64,000 nt of DNA from Pseudoscleropodium purum (lineage: Eukaryota; Streptophyta; Bryopsida; Hypnales; Brachytheciaceae), in the NCBI GenBank assembly GCA_963969395.1, contig OZ017798.1, positions 14,376,173-14,440,172 of the forward strand, read 5' to 3'. Within the stretch, counting starts at the first letter, position 1. Each line of letters begins with the position of its first letter. The notes below the pieces were generated by a model, which was not told the origin of the DNA, did no database searches, and saw only the letters and a program-made list of their open reading frames with translations. A program made the position numbers and the translations under genes. Positions 1-11,549 of this stretch are shown piece after piece.

Positions 1-571
1 CAGAAATTTGCATGAAGTATTTGGGGACTTTTTAGAAGTTATTCAAAAAGTTTCGTAATTTTTTGAATTACGAAACATGACTCCATGGGAAATCAACAAA
101 AATCACTGAGATTGGGAAAATTAATGGAAATTCGTCTTGTGATGGTAAAATCCTACTAAAAATTAGGGCAGTGTATTTCAATTTAAATAAGAACCTAATT
201 AAGTTTTACGAAATTCCAACATTCATAACTACCTAAACCAACGGCGCTAACCGATTTTAACGGAATTCTAAAAACATTTCGTAGTTGACCAATGAACTAT
301 GATTATACAGAAGTGAAATTAAGTCATCTTGGACTCTTTTCTTACATTCTTGAACCTTTCAAACAATCTTGGCTAGTCAAAATTATCAAAATCCACAAAC
401 TCCAAAAGTTAGTTTTTTCACCTTTTTCGTTAAGTTGGGAAACGTTGTTTTTTGTGAGAATTTTGATTTGGGAGATGGGATTAGGGGGTCCCCAAGCTAA
501 AAGTGTCTTTTAATGCCAACAACACAGTCCGTTTTTCAATTGGAATTTTTCTTTAAAATTTAAAGGACATT
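1..571. other. AT-rich intergenic DNA, nothing recognised
   Basis: No conserved reading frame, RNA gene or clear repeat structure is visible. A short open frame at 292-513 has no recognisable motif and biased, low-complexity AT-rich composition. Confidence 0.6.
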
Positions 572-1157
572 TAGTAGTAGGGTAGAATTAGGCATAGTAA
601 TTATGGATTTTAGTGAATTTTAGTTTACTTAGGTAGTTTTTAGCGTAAATGGAGGTAAGCGAGAGCTTGGGAATATATAAAAGGGTGCCCACCGACTCCC
701 TTTGCACCTCTTTTTTATTATTTTGTGTCCTTTGGTTGCTTGAGACCAAATCTCTCCAGTGGTTTGAGACCCACCAGCACAAAACATTCAATTTATTTTT
801 CATTCTAGGCCATATGAGGCCACATTGTCAAGGAAGCTTTGGTGATTGTCCAAGCTCCTTGTATTTCTTTGCAATTTGAGCTTCTATAGTGTTTTTGAGC
901 CATTTCAAGGGACGTGGAGGTTCCTTTGGAATGCTTGCTAACCTTTATATTTTTGAGTCATTATCAAAGTCTTTGTGTTTCTTGAGTCTTGGTACTAATT
1001 CCAAAGATATTCAAACCAAATTCTAGCGATGCTATTAGTTTGAATATCTTGGAGCTTGATTTTTGGTTGTTTGAGTCATTGTCATTCTTTACCAAAATCC
1101 TTGTGCAGAATTTCACAATGTTATTGTAGAAAATTCCCCGTGGAATTATACATGGAG
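572..1157 (+). repeat. LTR-like promoter-bearing repeat, copy A
   Basis: This block is clearly homologous, with many mismatches and small gaps, to the reverse complement of 8,581-9,060. Shared anchors in order are TAGTAGTAGG, AGGCATAG, GAGGTAAG, a TATA-like box (TATATAAAAG at 674-683, matching TGTATAAAAG in the other copy), CTTGTATTTC, and a terminal TTGTAGAAAAT followed by CATGG. A conserved TATA box about 100 bp into a repeat of roughly 500-600 bp fits an LTR, but I see no primer-binding site, TG/CA ends or target duplication. It may be a solo LTR fragment or another promoter-carrying repeat. Confidence 0.6.
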
Positions 1158-4100
1158 GATATGTAATCCAAATATTATTGTTTTTTCATCTAGGAACACT
1201 TGAGTGAGTTCCAAAGTTCCAAGTCCATACTATGTCATTTATATGTCAAACTTTGTTGTCTTGTGGAGTTTAATAGCTCATACAGCGAAACTTCACTCTT
1301 AAACCAGATTTTTTTACAAAAACATCATTATTGTGTGTGTTGTTTTTAGAGAATTTGAAGTAGAACCCTTACTCCTACACATCCAGTTTTATTTGAATTA
1401 AGGGGTTCTCTAAAGGAGATCCAAAGGTGTGGCTAAGCAACGGCCTGTAGTATAGTTTTTTTCTTCGACAAAACCAAGGCAATTCCAAAAAGGTTCATTT
1501 AAGGGGAAAGCTCAAATTAGCTTAGTGTTTTAATTAACTAATGTCACTTTGTATGTAAATCTCTCTTTCTTTTAATTTCAAACATATTATTTGTTACCAC
1601 AAGTTATGTTAGTAGGGGATGGGATAAATGGCTTATCTTTATTTCCCTCACACTAGTAGTCCGTCAATTAGCAATTTCTAGGTTTTATCCCACTATGTCT
1701 GTAAATCTATCTTCTCAAACAAAATCCAAGTAAATAAATGGAAATCAATAGTCAAATTCAATTGTCATTTTTCAATAGTCGTGAAACAATAGCCACAATG
1801 TTAGTATTCATTTTCAATTGTCATTTAGCAATAATCATTTTTCAATAGTTGCTTTTACACATACAAGAAAGAAGAACATTTAAGTTTAAAATTGTATAAC
1901 GACAATGTAGAGTGCATAGAAAGGAATGTATCACAATCTATGGAAGTTCAAAATTGAAAATATACGTGCAATAACTTGACTTTAAATGGAAATACAAAAA
2001 CTACACACAAAGTATAGCAATCGATTTCATAACTTCTAACTTTAAGTTCCAAAGTTCAAAGCTAGAGAAGTCTCATGTGGAATACTACTACTATAACATA
2101 ATAGTTTCTAAATTGCCAAAATCTATAATTGGTTGAGGTAAGGATTCTATCCACATCAAAAGTTCTTAGTCTTTTCTGCAATTTCAACCACATAGAAAAT
2201 ATTAAGCACTAATATACTTTAGCAATTGGCAAAATCAATAGTTGCATATTCAATGTGATCTTTTCAATAGTCAATTTAATAGCGTGGCTATTCAATGATC
2301 AATTTTTCAATAATCTTTGATGTGTAGAAACAAGTTAACATAGCAATAATCGTTAAATCAATAGTCTTTTATAATCGGCTCAAATTTATATTTAAAATTG
2401 TTCTTCATTAACTCATACAATCTATATCTACTAGTCCCGAAGGACCAATAGATTCCTTCACTTCATCTTTACATGTTGAAATTCTATATTTGTATCAACT
2501 TATATGTAATAATTAATTTATTATTCTCACAACCTCTCGGCAATAATGCTTCAATTAATTTAATTCCCTTCACACTTTTAATTTATTATGTAATTAATTT
2601 ACCTTACAATTTCTCTCAAAGTTGATAAATTATATATAAAATTAAACTCTCAAAATTATTACACAGTGCTCCGGGGTTATTCTCTCTAATGAAAATAGAA
2701 TCTATATGTGTTCTAAATTGCTCACAATTAATCCCTCGGCAACAAATGTTAAGAATCAATTATTATTAAGGAATTGGCCAACCGGCTCTTTCTTTAAATT
2801 CCAAAATACTTATAATAACTTAATTAAAAATATCTCTTAAATTGCTTCTATAACAAAGTACAATTTAATTCTCCGCTTTAAGTAATTATTTGTGTCACAT
2901 AATTTTATCAATAAAAACTACAAGGAATTACAATGAATGATCTCACACTTTATCTCTTTAAAATAACCAATTAGTGCTTTAAACAATCGCAAAATTTCTC
3001 ATTACACTCTAAAGTATTAGCCAATAATTATCTTTCCAATTCTCTCGGCAATAATAAGGATTATTTTAAATTAATTCCTCTCAATTAACTCTCAACAATA
3101 AGGCTTAAATTAAATTAAATTGCATTATCCCTCACAAATAACACTCAAAGTATGACAAGTGATAACACAAAATTATCCTCCACAAAGATTAATAAATTCC
3201 AATTACTCTCCAATCTTCACTTAGAATTATAAAATTATCAATCACACTTAATAAATTAACACACACGATTGCCCTCATGGCAAAGATATTAAAATTCACA
3301 TAAAAATACTTAGCCTAAACTCAAGCAATGAACAATCAAGAAAGATGCAATAAATTCACACAATGACACATGAAAAATAAGGAATGCAAGAGAAAGCAAA
3401 CAAGGAAAAAAACAAACACTTATACAAAAATCAAGATTTGAAAAGACATGAGAGACAACCTCCCAACTACAACTACCTTAACTAATTTTAATTTCATTCA
3501 TTCAAAATAAAAAATAAAAAACTTCATTCATTTCCATTCATTTTAAATTATCCCTTTAAAATTTAACCGCATTCAGACAATAATTGCAAAAATGAACAAA
3601 ATATAAAGTTAAAAGTCTCACACGGCCATATTTTGATTATTGGACAACTAGTTAAGTTAACATATCCCATGAGAACCAACTAAGGGCCCCCAACAAAGGA
3701 CCAGCCAATAAGCCTCCTATCAGGAGGAGTCAAGGAAACACCCCTTTTCATTTGAGTGTTGGCGGTCGAAAGAAAGGGCATCAAGCCATACCTTGGTCAA
3801 CTCGAGTTGACCAGCTATTGGGAGGACTTAGATAGATCAATAGCTGCTTTACAAACCTTGCAACTCAATTGGAGATCAGCTCTTTGCAATTTGAATCAAA
3901 AAATTGAGAGACTAAGCAATTGGGTGTTGAATCAAAGGCATGCAACAAGTCTCAATTGATTGAAGGGGATCCTTAAATAGAGAAGGATGAGTGAAAATTG
4001 TTAATGGAAATAGGAGAGCCAAGCTGAAGCTTTAAATTGACTTTTTTTGCCATAGTTTGAATTAGCTTCAAAAGTCAATCTATAAAAAACGAAATAAAGA

Positions 4101-7100
4101 ATCAATTGACTTGAGAAGGGTTCTAGAGGTTAACTAAATTAGGGAAAGGTTTGGACAACTTAGTTGGAGCAATTTTGACTTCAAAACACGTTAGCAAATA
4201 CTTCCAAAAAGATAGAATTTTCAAAGATTTGGTGTAGAAAATTAGGACCTTCAAAAAAAAAAACTAGAAAAATCATATAAAGATTTCAACTAGGAGAAGC
4301 AGAGAAAATTTGGAAAGAAAGATGTAACTACATCAAGCTCAAATACCAAGAATTGAAAATATGTGAATAAAGGGAGAAACTTACCAACAAGCCATGGAAT
4401 TGGAGATGCAAATTAAAGGAAAAAGTATCAACGATGTTGAGGTTAGTGTTTAACCATTTTCTTTGAACCATATTCTAATTCCCATTCTTTTTTTTTTTAA
4501 ATTTTCCAAATCACATTTAACAATTAGGGCCGAAAGTAGGAATTAGAGTTAGACCATTAGAGTATTTGATCAGTAGAAATAGAGTAAAGAATTAAGTAGA
4601 AAATTCCTTTAGCTTTCCAAAAAGATATTAAACACAAAAGAACAATAAAAATTGAAGAAGTTAGAAGGGAATAAGTTTAACCTTTTAATTGGATGAAAAA
4701 TATAAGAATCCATCAAAAAGAATATTTTGTAGGAATCTTAAAACCTAGAATAGAATCAATTTTCAAAACAAAGTGGAAGTCATAGAAGGTCAAAGTAGAA
4801 GTAAATTCCTAACTTCAAGGGAAAATAAGAATTACCTAAGAATTTTGGTCAACTGGTCCATGGTCAAAATTCTTTTGTGAATAATACTTACTAAGAAGTA
4901 GAAGAGAATTTATATTTTCACTAATACATCATCAAGATAAGTCCAAATCAATTGATTAGCTAAAAGTATCAATTGAGCATCAAAACCAATAGCAAATTAA
5001 TTTCAACTAATTAACCAAAAATTATCCAAGTATTAACATAGATAAAAATAAATAATAATAAATAAATAATTTTAAAAAAGAACATAAACTTTAGAGGTAG
5101 GATTAATTATATGCAAGCTAGTTAGGAATTTGAAAAGAAGTCATCAAAGGTTTGGAAAAATAAACAACCAATAAGGATTGACCAAAAATTACTAGCATAT
5201 AAAATATTGGAAAAATACTAAAATTGCATAATTTTTTCACCTAAAAATTAGCATTACATTTATAAGGTAAAATTAGAGAATACTTAAAGAATAGACCCTT
5301 TAGCAAATATTGTTCAATCTTTAGTTGGACTTAAGAAGCTTTTAGTTTTCAAGGGAACTTTGAAAGATAGTCAATTTCGTTTGACCCAAGCCCTTAGAAT
5401 CAATCTTGACAAGGAAATTCCATTCCAAAGTTTATTCAAAAAACCTCAATCTACTTTGTTAAGTTGGGATTTGCTTAAGTTTTGCAACTCTTCTTTAAAA
5501 ATAAAATTAGAACCTAGTAAAAAACCTCCATTGCTTGAAAAATAGCTCGTTTACTACAGCCAATCACTCATATACTTTACTTAATTAACTAAAACCTAGT
5601 TGTGCTTGTTTGGTCTCTTAGGTGGAGACCAAAACACTCATAGGGAGCAAAAAAGAAGGTGGTATATTTTGATAAAACTGTGTAGTCTTTATCATAGTTG
5701 TAAAACCATTTTTTACTAAACCTTCAAAATATGAAATACTAGAAAAGCAATTGCTTCATCATTGTTGTAGAAATATTTTTTTACCAAAATCACAAAATAT
5801 GAAAAATTAGCAAAACAATTAAAGGATCTTAAAATTACCTTCTTAAAATATTTATCTTTGTATTGTTCAAAATTAATGTATTTGACTTTATGAAACTTTC
5901 AAAGTATGGATTGTGTAACAGAAGTTGAAGTCAAAGAATCCTAAAACCATTTAAGACTTTAATTATTTATATTTTCTTGATTTAAAATTTGAATTTAGGA
6001 AATTACTTCATAATACTTAACTATCACCCCTAAAAAAATTCATTTTGATAGAAAGTAGTACATTACAAGAATATTTTAACTTATAATAACTAAAATTATT
6101 ATGATTTAGAAACACTAGTATCACTTACAATAATAGGATAAATCCTCCTAATGATTTTAATATCTACTAGTTTAGTTTTCAATTTTATATTAACACTAGG
6201 AGTACTAGGAGTTTTTGGAAAAAAACATTTAATATAACAGAAAATATGCATAATTAGAAAAATACTATAAATGTTCTATTCTCAAAATTTTCAAAATAAG
6301 AAAAATAATCTTCAAAAGTTATACATAAAATAAATTAATAGAAAATTTGACCAGAGAAGATGTTTTAATGTTTAAATTGTTAAAAAAATGGTGAAAATGT
6401 TTTAAAAAAAAAAAAATGAAACCCTATTTAAATATCTTTATAGAGATGAGATGAGATGCAATCAACAAAATTATGAAAAAATCTTTTTGAATGTCTAGAA
6501 ATGATTACATAAGAGAGATTTTTTGCACCTATGTAGAGGACAAGGTATAGGAGATAAAATTTTGTAGAAATGTCTTGAAAAAATTGGTGTAACTTTAGTG
6601 GAAGAATCTTTTCTTTAAATTTGCAAGTGAAATTCATTGTTTTGGATACTCTACACTACTAAAATCCATCAAAACATGTCTCTTTAAAACAAAAAAATAA
6701 ACTAATATTAAATAATGAATATTTTCTTAATATTGTATAATACAATTTTCAATATTAATTATAGAGAAATGGAACCTCTGTAGTACCACACAATTTGTAA
6801 ATGTGATATTACAAAGGACCTTGTGATTTTAGTAGTAGGATATCCATCATGTTATTTATTTGGTAAATTGTTACATTAGTAAGTTACTGTAGTATACAAT
6901 TTGAATAATTCAACATTATTTTTCAAAATAATCAAAGTAGGGTTGTTTATTTAAATTTGAGTTGTTTATTAGATATAATTATCAATAGAGGCGTACACTT
7001 TATATATGTGTATACCTACAAACAACTATCAAAAGACAGAATGCACATGCCTCCTACAAAGAAGACTTTTGCATTAGTGCATTTCAATCACATTGAAGTT

Positions 7101-8140
7101 ACGCAACAAGAAATTGACTTAAAGAAGATTGACATGCAACTCCACTACAACTTAGACACTACTACACAAGCAGATATGAGTAGGATCTCCTTAACCTCTG
7201 CACTTTATGGTAATTGGACAACATTGGCTTTATAACTTTAGATCTAAGGCTTGAAATCTCAAACAAATTTTTGGAAATGAAAGATTGTTTGTTTTCCCAA
7301 CTTTTCTTAGTTTCAAGTTTTTAAAAAAGGCAATGAACCATGCCTAAATGTGGTTTGAAATTTTATTTTAATATAATTCCTATGTTTTACATATCCCATA
7401 TCATTTGTCATACCTCCTACCACCCCACTTGGATAAATATCTTGTCTTCTCAAGGCATAAAGTTCACATTAACTAGCCTTGAAGTTACATAACATAGTTG
7501 TCAAATATGGTGTATGATGTATTTGTATGATGTAGTGTATGATATATTATGTATGTACTATATGTGGTTTATTTTGCATGGGGCTAAGATGGCAACAGAT
7601 GCATAACTCTAAAATGACTCAATCATCACTTGCATGCAACTACATAGTGACTTCACTTCCCATATTATACAATTGAAGAATGACTACGTATATGTCATTC
7701 AACACTAATGAAATACAATTGAAACGCAACTACAAAATGACTTCAAAATATCGTTGACGTGGAGGTCTAGGTCATCCATAATAAGATAAGGTCATGACTA
7801 AAACGTGACTGAAACATGATTGCTGACATGGAATCCATGTCAACCCATTGTGGATAAGGTTGTGACTAAAACGTGATTGCAATGTGACTATTGACGTTGG
7901 ATGATGTCAGCGAAATTCACTCAAAAAGAGGGAACTGCCTATGATTTTTCTAAAATTTCCTTCGCCATGTCAACAATCTTTTTTCAACCTCATCTGTTCA
8001 GTTTCATCCTCGAAAGTGGATGGTGATATTACAATGTCCTAGTCACATTCAATGACTTGTTCAGAATGACTACAAGGCCCCCAATTGCGTTCTAGTCACT
8101 TTTGTTTGGAATTATTGTTTTGCAATCACATTTATCCCTG
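1158..8140. other. AT-rich intergenic DNA with degenerate repeats
   Basis: No gene is supported. About 1,740-2,360 contains many degenerate copies of a TTTTCAATAGTC-like unit, and 2,520-3,110 repeats the phrase CTCTCGGCAATAA at intervals of a few hundred bases, suggesting an old, eroded repeat. A 67-codon frame at 3,756-3,959 is predicted mostly helical but has no recognised family. 7,740-8,130 holds several copies of GTGACTAAAACGTGA/AGTCAC-type words, possibly subterminal repeats of the CACTA-like end just downstream. Confidence 0.5.
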
Positions 8141-8153
8141 ATTTCTTATAGTG
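8141..8153 (-). mobile_element. Isolated CACTA-type terminal inverted repeat
   Basis: Read on the minus strand this is CACTATAAGAAAT, followed by CAGGGATAAATG; CACTA(C/T)AAGAAAT is the usual terminus of plant CACTA (EnSpm) transposons. The preceding 400 bp on the plus strand carry repeated GTGACTAAAACGTGA-like words, as expected of subterminal repeats. I found no matching forward terminus upstream, so the other end is missing, mutated or outside the window. Confidence 0.4.
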
Positions 8154-8580
8154 TGGACTCCTAACTGAGTGGCCTTTAATTGGAATTTTGTAACTAGGTG
8201 ATATTGGGAGACCTTTGGACTCCTACTAATTACTAAGTTGGAAGTACCTTGGGTAACTAAGCTGTTTGGGCTATCGGCACTGGTAATTGGATGGGTTGAG
8301 ATATTAAGCTCCAAAAGTCCTTTACAAATAATTATTTCACGTTAAATCAAGACTGCATGTGGATCTTCTTATGAGGACCCTTTCAAGTAAAATGAAGCTA
8401 GATATCACAAAGCAACTTTAATGAAATACTTTAAAAATTTAGAGGAAGAGCGAAGCTTCACCATGTGGGGCAGTTGGTCCCAAATTTAGAGTAAAAGGTT
8501 CCCCTTGAACACACAATTGTTGAGCTTGGTTCCCATCCAAGTCTCTCAAATGAAGCAAGATTCATTCACAGCATTAGAAC

Positions 8581-9060
8581 CATGTATTTCCAAACTAATA
8601 TTGGGGGATTTTCTACAATTTAGATTATGAAATCCCACACAAACTATTACATTGTGGAAATGATTAGTATAACTCAAATGACACAATATGAACAATTCCT
8701 AAGAACTCTTGACTAACGGCATCACCAAAATTCAATCAAGAGGTTCTTGGTATTAGTACCAATTGTGATTCAAGTAAGCTCAAAAGGACCCTCATCTCCT
8801 TTGCAACAAACTTATAAAATAAGAACTTAAAGAAATACAACAAAAGCAAGGAAATACAAGAGCTTTGGCAAAATACTAAAGAAACTTGACACGTGGCTAT
8901 GAGTGACATCAACGAAATACATGAAAGGCAGTGGGAGTCCTTTTATACATTTCCAAAGCCCCCACAACCCACTTACCTCTATTTACATTACAAACTATTT
9001 ACGTAATTAAAAAACTATAAAATCCAATTATTTCTATGCCTATTTCTATCCTACTACTAC
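8581..9060 (-). repeat. LTR-like promoter-bearing repeat, copy B (inverted)
   Basis: Reverse-complement homologue of 572-1,157 with the same order of anchor words and a TATA-like box at 8,940-8,949 (TGTATAAAAG on the minus strand). It is about 100 bp shorter than copy A. The opposite orientation argues against the two being the paired LTRs of one element, which should be direct repeats; two independent insertions or a later inversion is more likely. Confidence 0.6.
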
Positions 9061-9812
9061 TATTGATCCTTCTCTAACTTTTGGAAGAAAACTCCGATTG
9101 AGAAACGAATTGCTTCGTTGGCTTTAAAAAACCCAAATTAGCCTAAAGACCCGTTCACCCCAAATTTCATATTAAAATCCTTCATAAAAGACATCATTTC
9201 TCACTGAAATATAAAAGGTAAAAAATTTAAGTTTTGGAATTTGCATCTTTCATTAATTTTGTCTGGCTAGGGTTGTCTAGAAGGTCCACAAATGTAAGGT
9301 CTACAAATGTAAGGTTCGTTACCCCTAGTAACTGTTTCCACACTATTTTACATGTACTCACTAGATAAAAGAGGCCATTATATATGATGGTATTTTACAT
9401 GTGAATACGTTTCAATATTTTAAAATACCCTATATTATATGTACATTTTTTGCAAAATTTATCTACAATGAATATATTAGACTCTATTTTTTATTACACA
9501 TTGTTTCTACAATTTTTGCTAGTGCTTCCCCCCTCCAAGTTTATAAGTACTTTCTATATTTTTTGGCTAGAAAAACAATGTCCAAATTAACAAAACATCA
9601 ACATTTTTTTTATTAACTTGGATACTGACATACTGTAACGTCCATTTTCACAAGTTTTTGTTAATTATGCCAAAATTAACAAAATAATCTCATTTTTTTT
9701 AATTTAGAGAGTGCAATTACTACATAAACAAAAATTTGTTAATTTTTTTAGAATCTTTTAAAATCTTTGGAAATTTTTAAAATTAAATTAAATTTTTTTT
9801 TAAATCTTTGGG

Positions 9813-9843
9813 ATTCTTAAATCTACAATGTAGATTTAAGAAT
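9813..9843. repeat. Perfect short hairpin
   Basis: ATTCTTAAATCTAC at 9,813-9,826 is the exact reverse complement of GTAGATTTAAGAAT at 9,830-9,843, with a 3-base loop. Confidence 0.85.
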
Positions 9844-9942
9844 AAAATAATTACTCAATTCGGTGTCTATTAAAGCTAGTAGACTTTCTGAATGATTTTG
9901 GTCTTGTAATGAATTCTTTTAAAAAGTCTTTGAACTAAGAAA

Positions 9943-10149
9943 AATTGTCAAATTAAACTATCTTTTATCTTCAACAATCCATTTACGATTTAAATCTTTC
10001 AATCAAAAGTTATGGACAAAAATTAGAGAGGGGTGAAAATAGACATTGATTCTTTTTTACATTTTTAAACACTTTCTTGATTTTTGTCCATAACTTTTGA
10101 TTGAAATCTCAAATAGATTATTGAAGGTGAAAGATAGTTCAATTTTTCA
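9943..10149. repeat. Long imperfect foldback (arms about 70-80 bp)
   Basis: The left arm (about 9,943-10,023) pairs with the right arm (about 10,079-10,149) across a loop of about 55 bases. The innermost paired stretch, TCAATCAAAAGTTATGGAC plus ACAAAAAT, is perfect; the outer part tolerates mismatches. It lies inside the inverted-repeat element and could be a miniature transposon or an RNA hairpin source. Confidence 0.8.
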
Positions 10150-10300
10150 AATTTTTTTAAGGTTTTTTGAAAAAAGTTCGTTTACATTTTACAAGGTGAA
10201 AATTGTCCCGAAAGTTTGCTAACTTGAAATGACAATAGGAAAAAATTCAAAAAAGTAAATAAATAAGTTTTTGAACTAGTTGTAATTATGTGAAATTACA

Positions 10301-10360
10301 AATGGTGCAATGGTTTGTACTTTGAACTTCATTCATGAGATTCAAGGTTCAATCCTTGGT
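10301..10360 (+). repeat. tRNA-like SINE head (A and B boxes)
   Basis: TGGTGCAATGGTTTG followed about 30 bases later by GGTTCAATCC (10,345-10,354) reproduces the A-box and B-box layout of RNA polymerase III promoters and of plant SINEs (a GTTCRA-type B box). The sequence does not fold into a credible tRNA, so a SINE remnant is preferred. Just downstream, TGCCACATAG (10,369-10,378) pairs perfectly with CTATGTGGCA (10,385-10,394). I could not define a 3' end or a target duplication. Confidence 0.5.
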
Positions 10361-10605
10361 AGTGGCATTTGCCACATAGGTTGTCTATGTGGCACCCATT
10401 GTGCAGCATGTAGAGCCATTCATATGGTGGCGGCTACGTGGACACTCCAAAATGTCCACATAATAGCTTAAGAATGGTTACTTATATAACAATCAACACT
10501 TTTATGCTCAAAAGTATCCAAATCAACATGTCCAAATCAACAAAATAAATCAACACTTTTGTATTGAGTTTTGTTGATTTGGTCATTGTTTTTTTTCTAC
10601 AAGTG

Positions 10606-11234
10606 ATTTTAGTTTTTGTACTTTGCGATTATTTTGGGGCGGCATTTTCTTGCCTAAGACTCTAACTAGTAAGAATTGCATTTATATGGAGGTGAGTTTA
10701 GAATTCCATTCCTTATTTTTTTCAATTACAAAAAAAATTGTTGTATTAAGTGAGAATTTTTCGATATTTTTTTTTAAGACTATGATTGGTGGAGATTGTG
10801 TTTGTTTGGAATAGAATTTATAACTCTCTTCCTTATTTTTTTCACTTAGAAAGAAAATTGTTGTCATGTGTTGAAATATGTGAGCAATATTTTCATATTT
10901 GAGATTGTGATAGCAAATTGAGAGATTTGAATTTATAATTATTTTTATTTCACTTTTTATTTTTTTGAGTATGTCATTGCAGGTATTTGTTTTTTCTTTG
11001 TATGTAATAGTATTCAAAATGCTTATTTGATGATTCTATATAGAAGGAATTTATAGAAAGGTTAGTTGACTTTAGTACAATTGTAGGTATTAAACTTCAA
11101 TCAATTTGTCATCCTCACAAGGAATTTATTTCAAGACCTATGGAACTCACTTCATGGAGTGCGAGTCAATATGACATTCAAGAACAATAAGATTATAGTA
11201 GTTTTAATTTGGCATTGATTAGAGGCAATGGGTG
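10606..11234. other. AT-rich intergenic DNA, nothing recognised
   Basis: No supported gene. A 111-codon minus-strand frame at 10,682-11,017 is low-complexity and has no recognisable family. Confidence 0.5.
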
Positions 11235-11549
11235 TACTTGAAGGCAAGGTTGACGAATCTCTACGTCCGCCCCAAAATAGTGTCCATAACCCGGACGTCT
11301 GGATGCACGGACGCCAGCGGATGCAGCGTCCCTCCCGCCGTCGGAAGGCAGACGGGCGGACGGGGGTGGACGAACGGGATGGACGGGCGGACAGGGCGGG
11401 GCGGGGCAGATGAGCGGATGGACGGACGCGGGCAGACCGCGGACGGGGGCGGGCAGACGGGGCGGACGGCGTCCGTGAATGTCAGCGGACACTGCGGAGA
11501 CAGCGTCCGCGTCTGGACGTCCGACCGTCCTGTCAACCCTACTTGAAGG
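11235..11549. mobile_element. GC-rich MITE-like insertion with 10-bp TSD
   Basis: A block of about 295 bp (11,245-11,539) is extremely GC- and CpG-rich and built from many GGACG/CGTCC words, in flanks that are mostly A+T. It is flanked by perfect direct repeats TACTTGAAGG (11,235-11,244 and 11,540-11,549). Short inverted ends are visible: GGTTGAC just inside the left edge and GTCAACC at the right edge. A 9-10-bp duplication fits Mutator-like elements. Open frames on both strands here arise because GC-rich DNA lacks stop codons; none looks like a protein gene. Confidence 0.7.

Larger units (their letters stand above)
9568..10605. mobile_element. Non-autonomous inverted-repeat element (nested)
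   Basis: The left edge (TAGAAAAACAATG followed by TCCAAATTAACAAAAC, from 9,568) matches the reverse complement of the right edge (TAGAAAAAAAACAATG then ACCAAATCAACAAAAC, ending about 10,605, where the extreme end reads CACTTG). About 33 bp are shared with few mismatches, and the motif CCAAATCAACAAA recurs inside both ends. No coding sequence is visible. It contains a perfect short hairpin (9,813), a long foldback (9,943-10,149) and a SINE-like head (10,301). No convincing target duplication was found, so the exact boundaries are uncertain. Confidence 0.45.

Noticed and set aside
3756..3959. 67-codon open frame in AT-rich DNA
   Set aside because: No family resemblance, no neighbouring exons that continue it, and it is isolated in eroded repeat DNA.
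572..9060. A single full-length LTR retrotransposon bounded by the two LTR-like copies
   Set aside because: The copies are inverted, not direct, and no gag or reverse-transcriptase relic was found between them.
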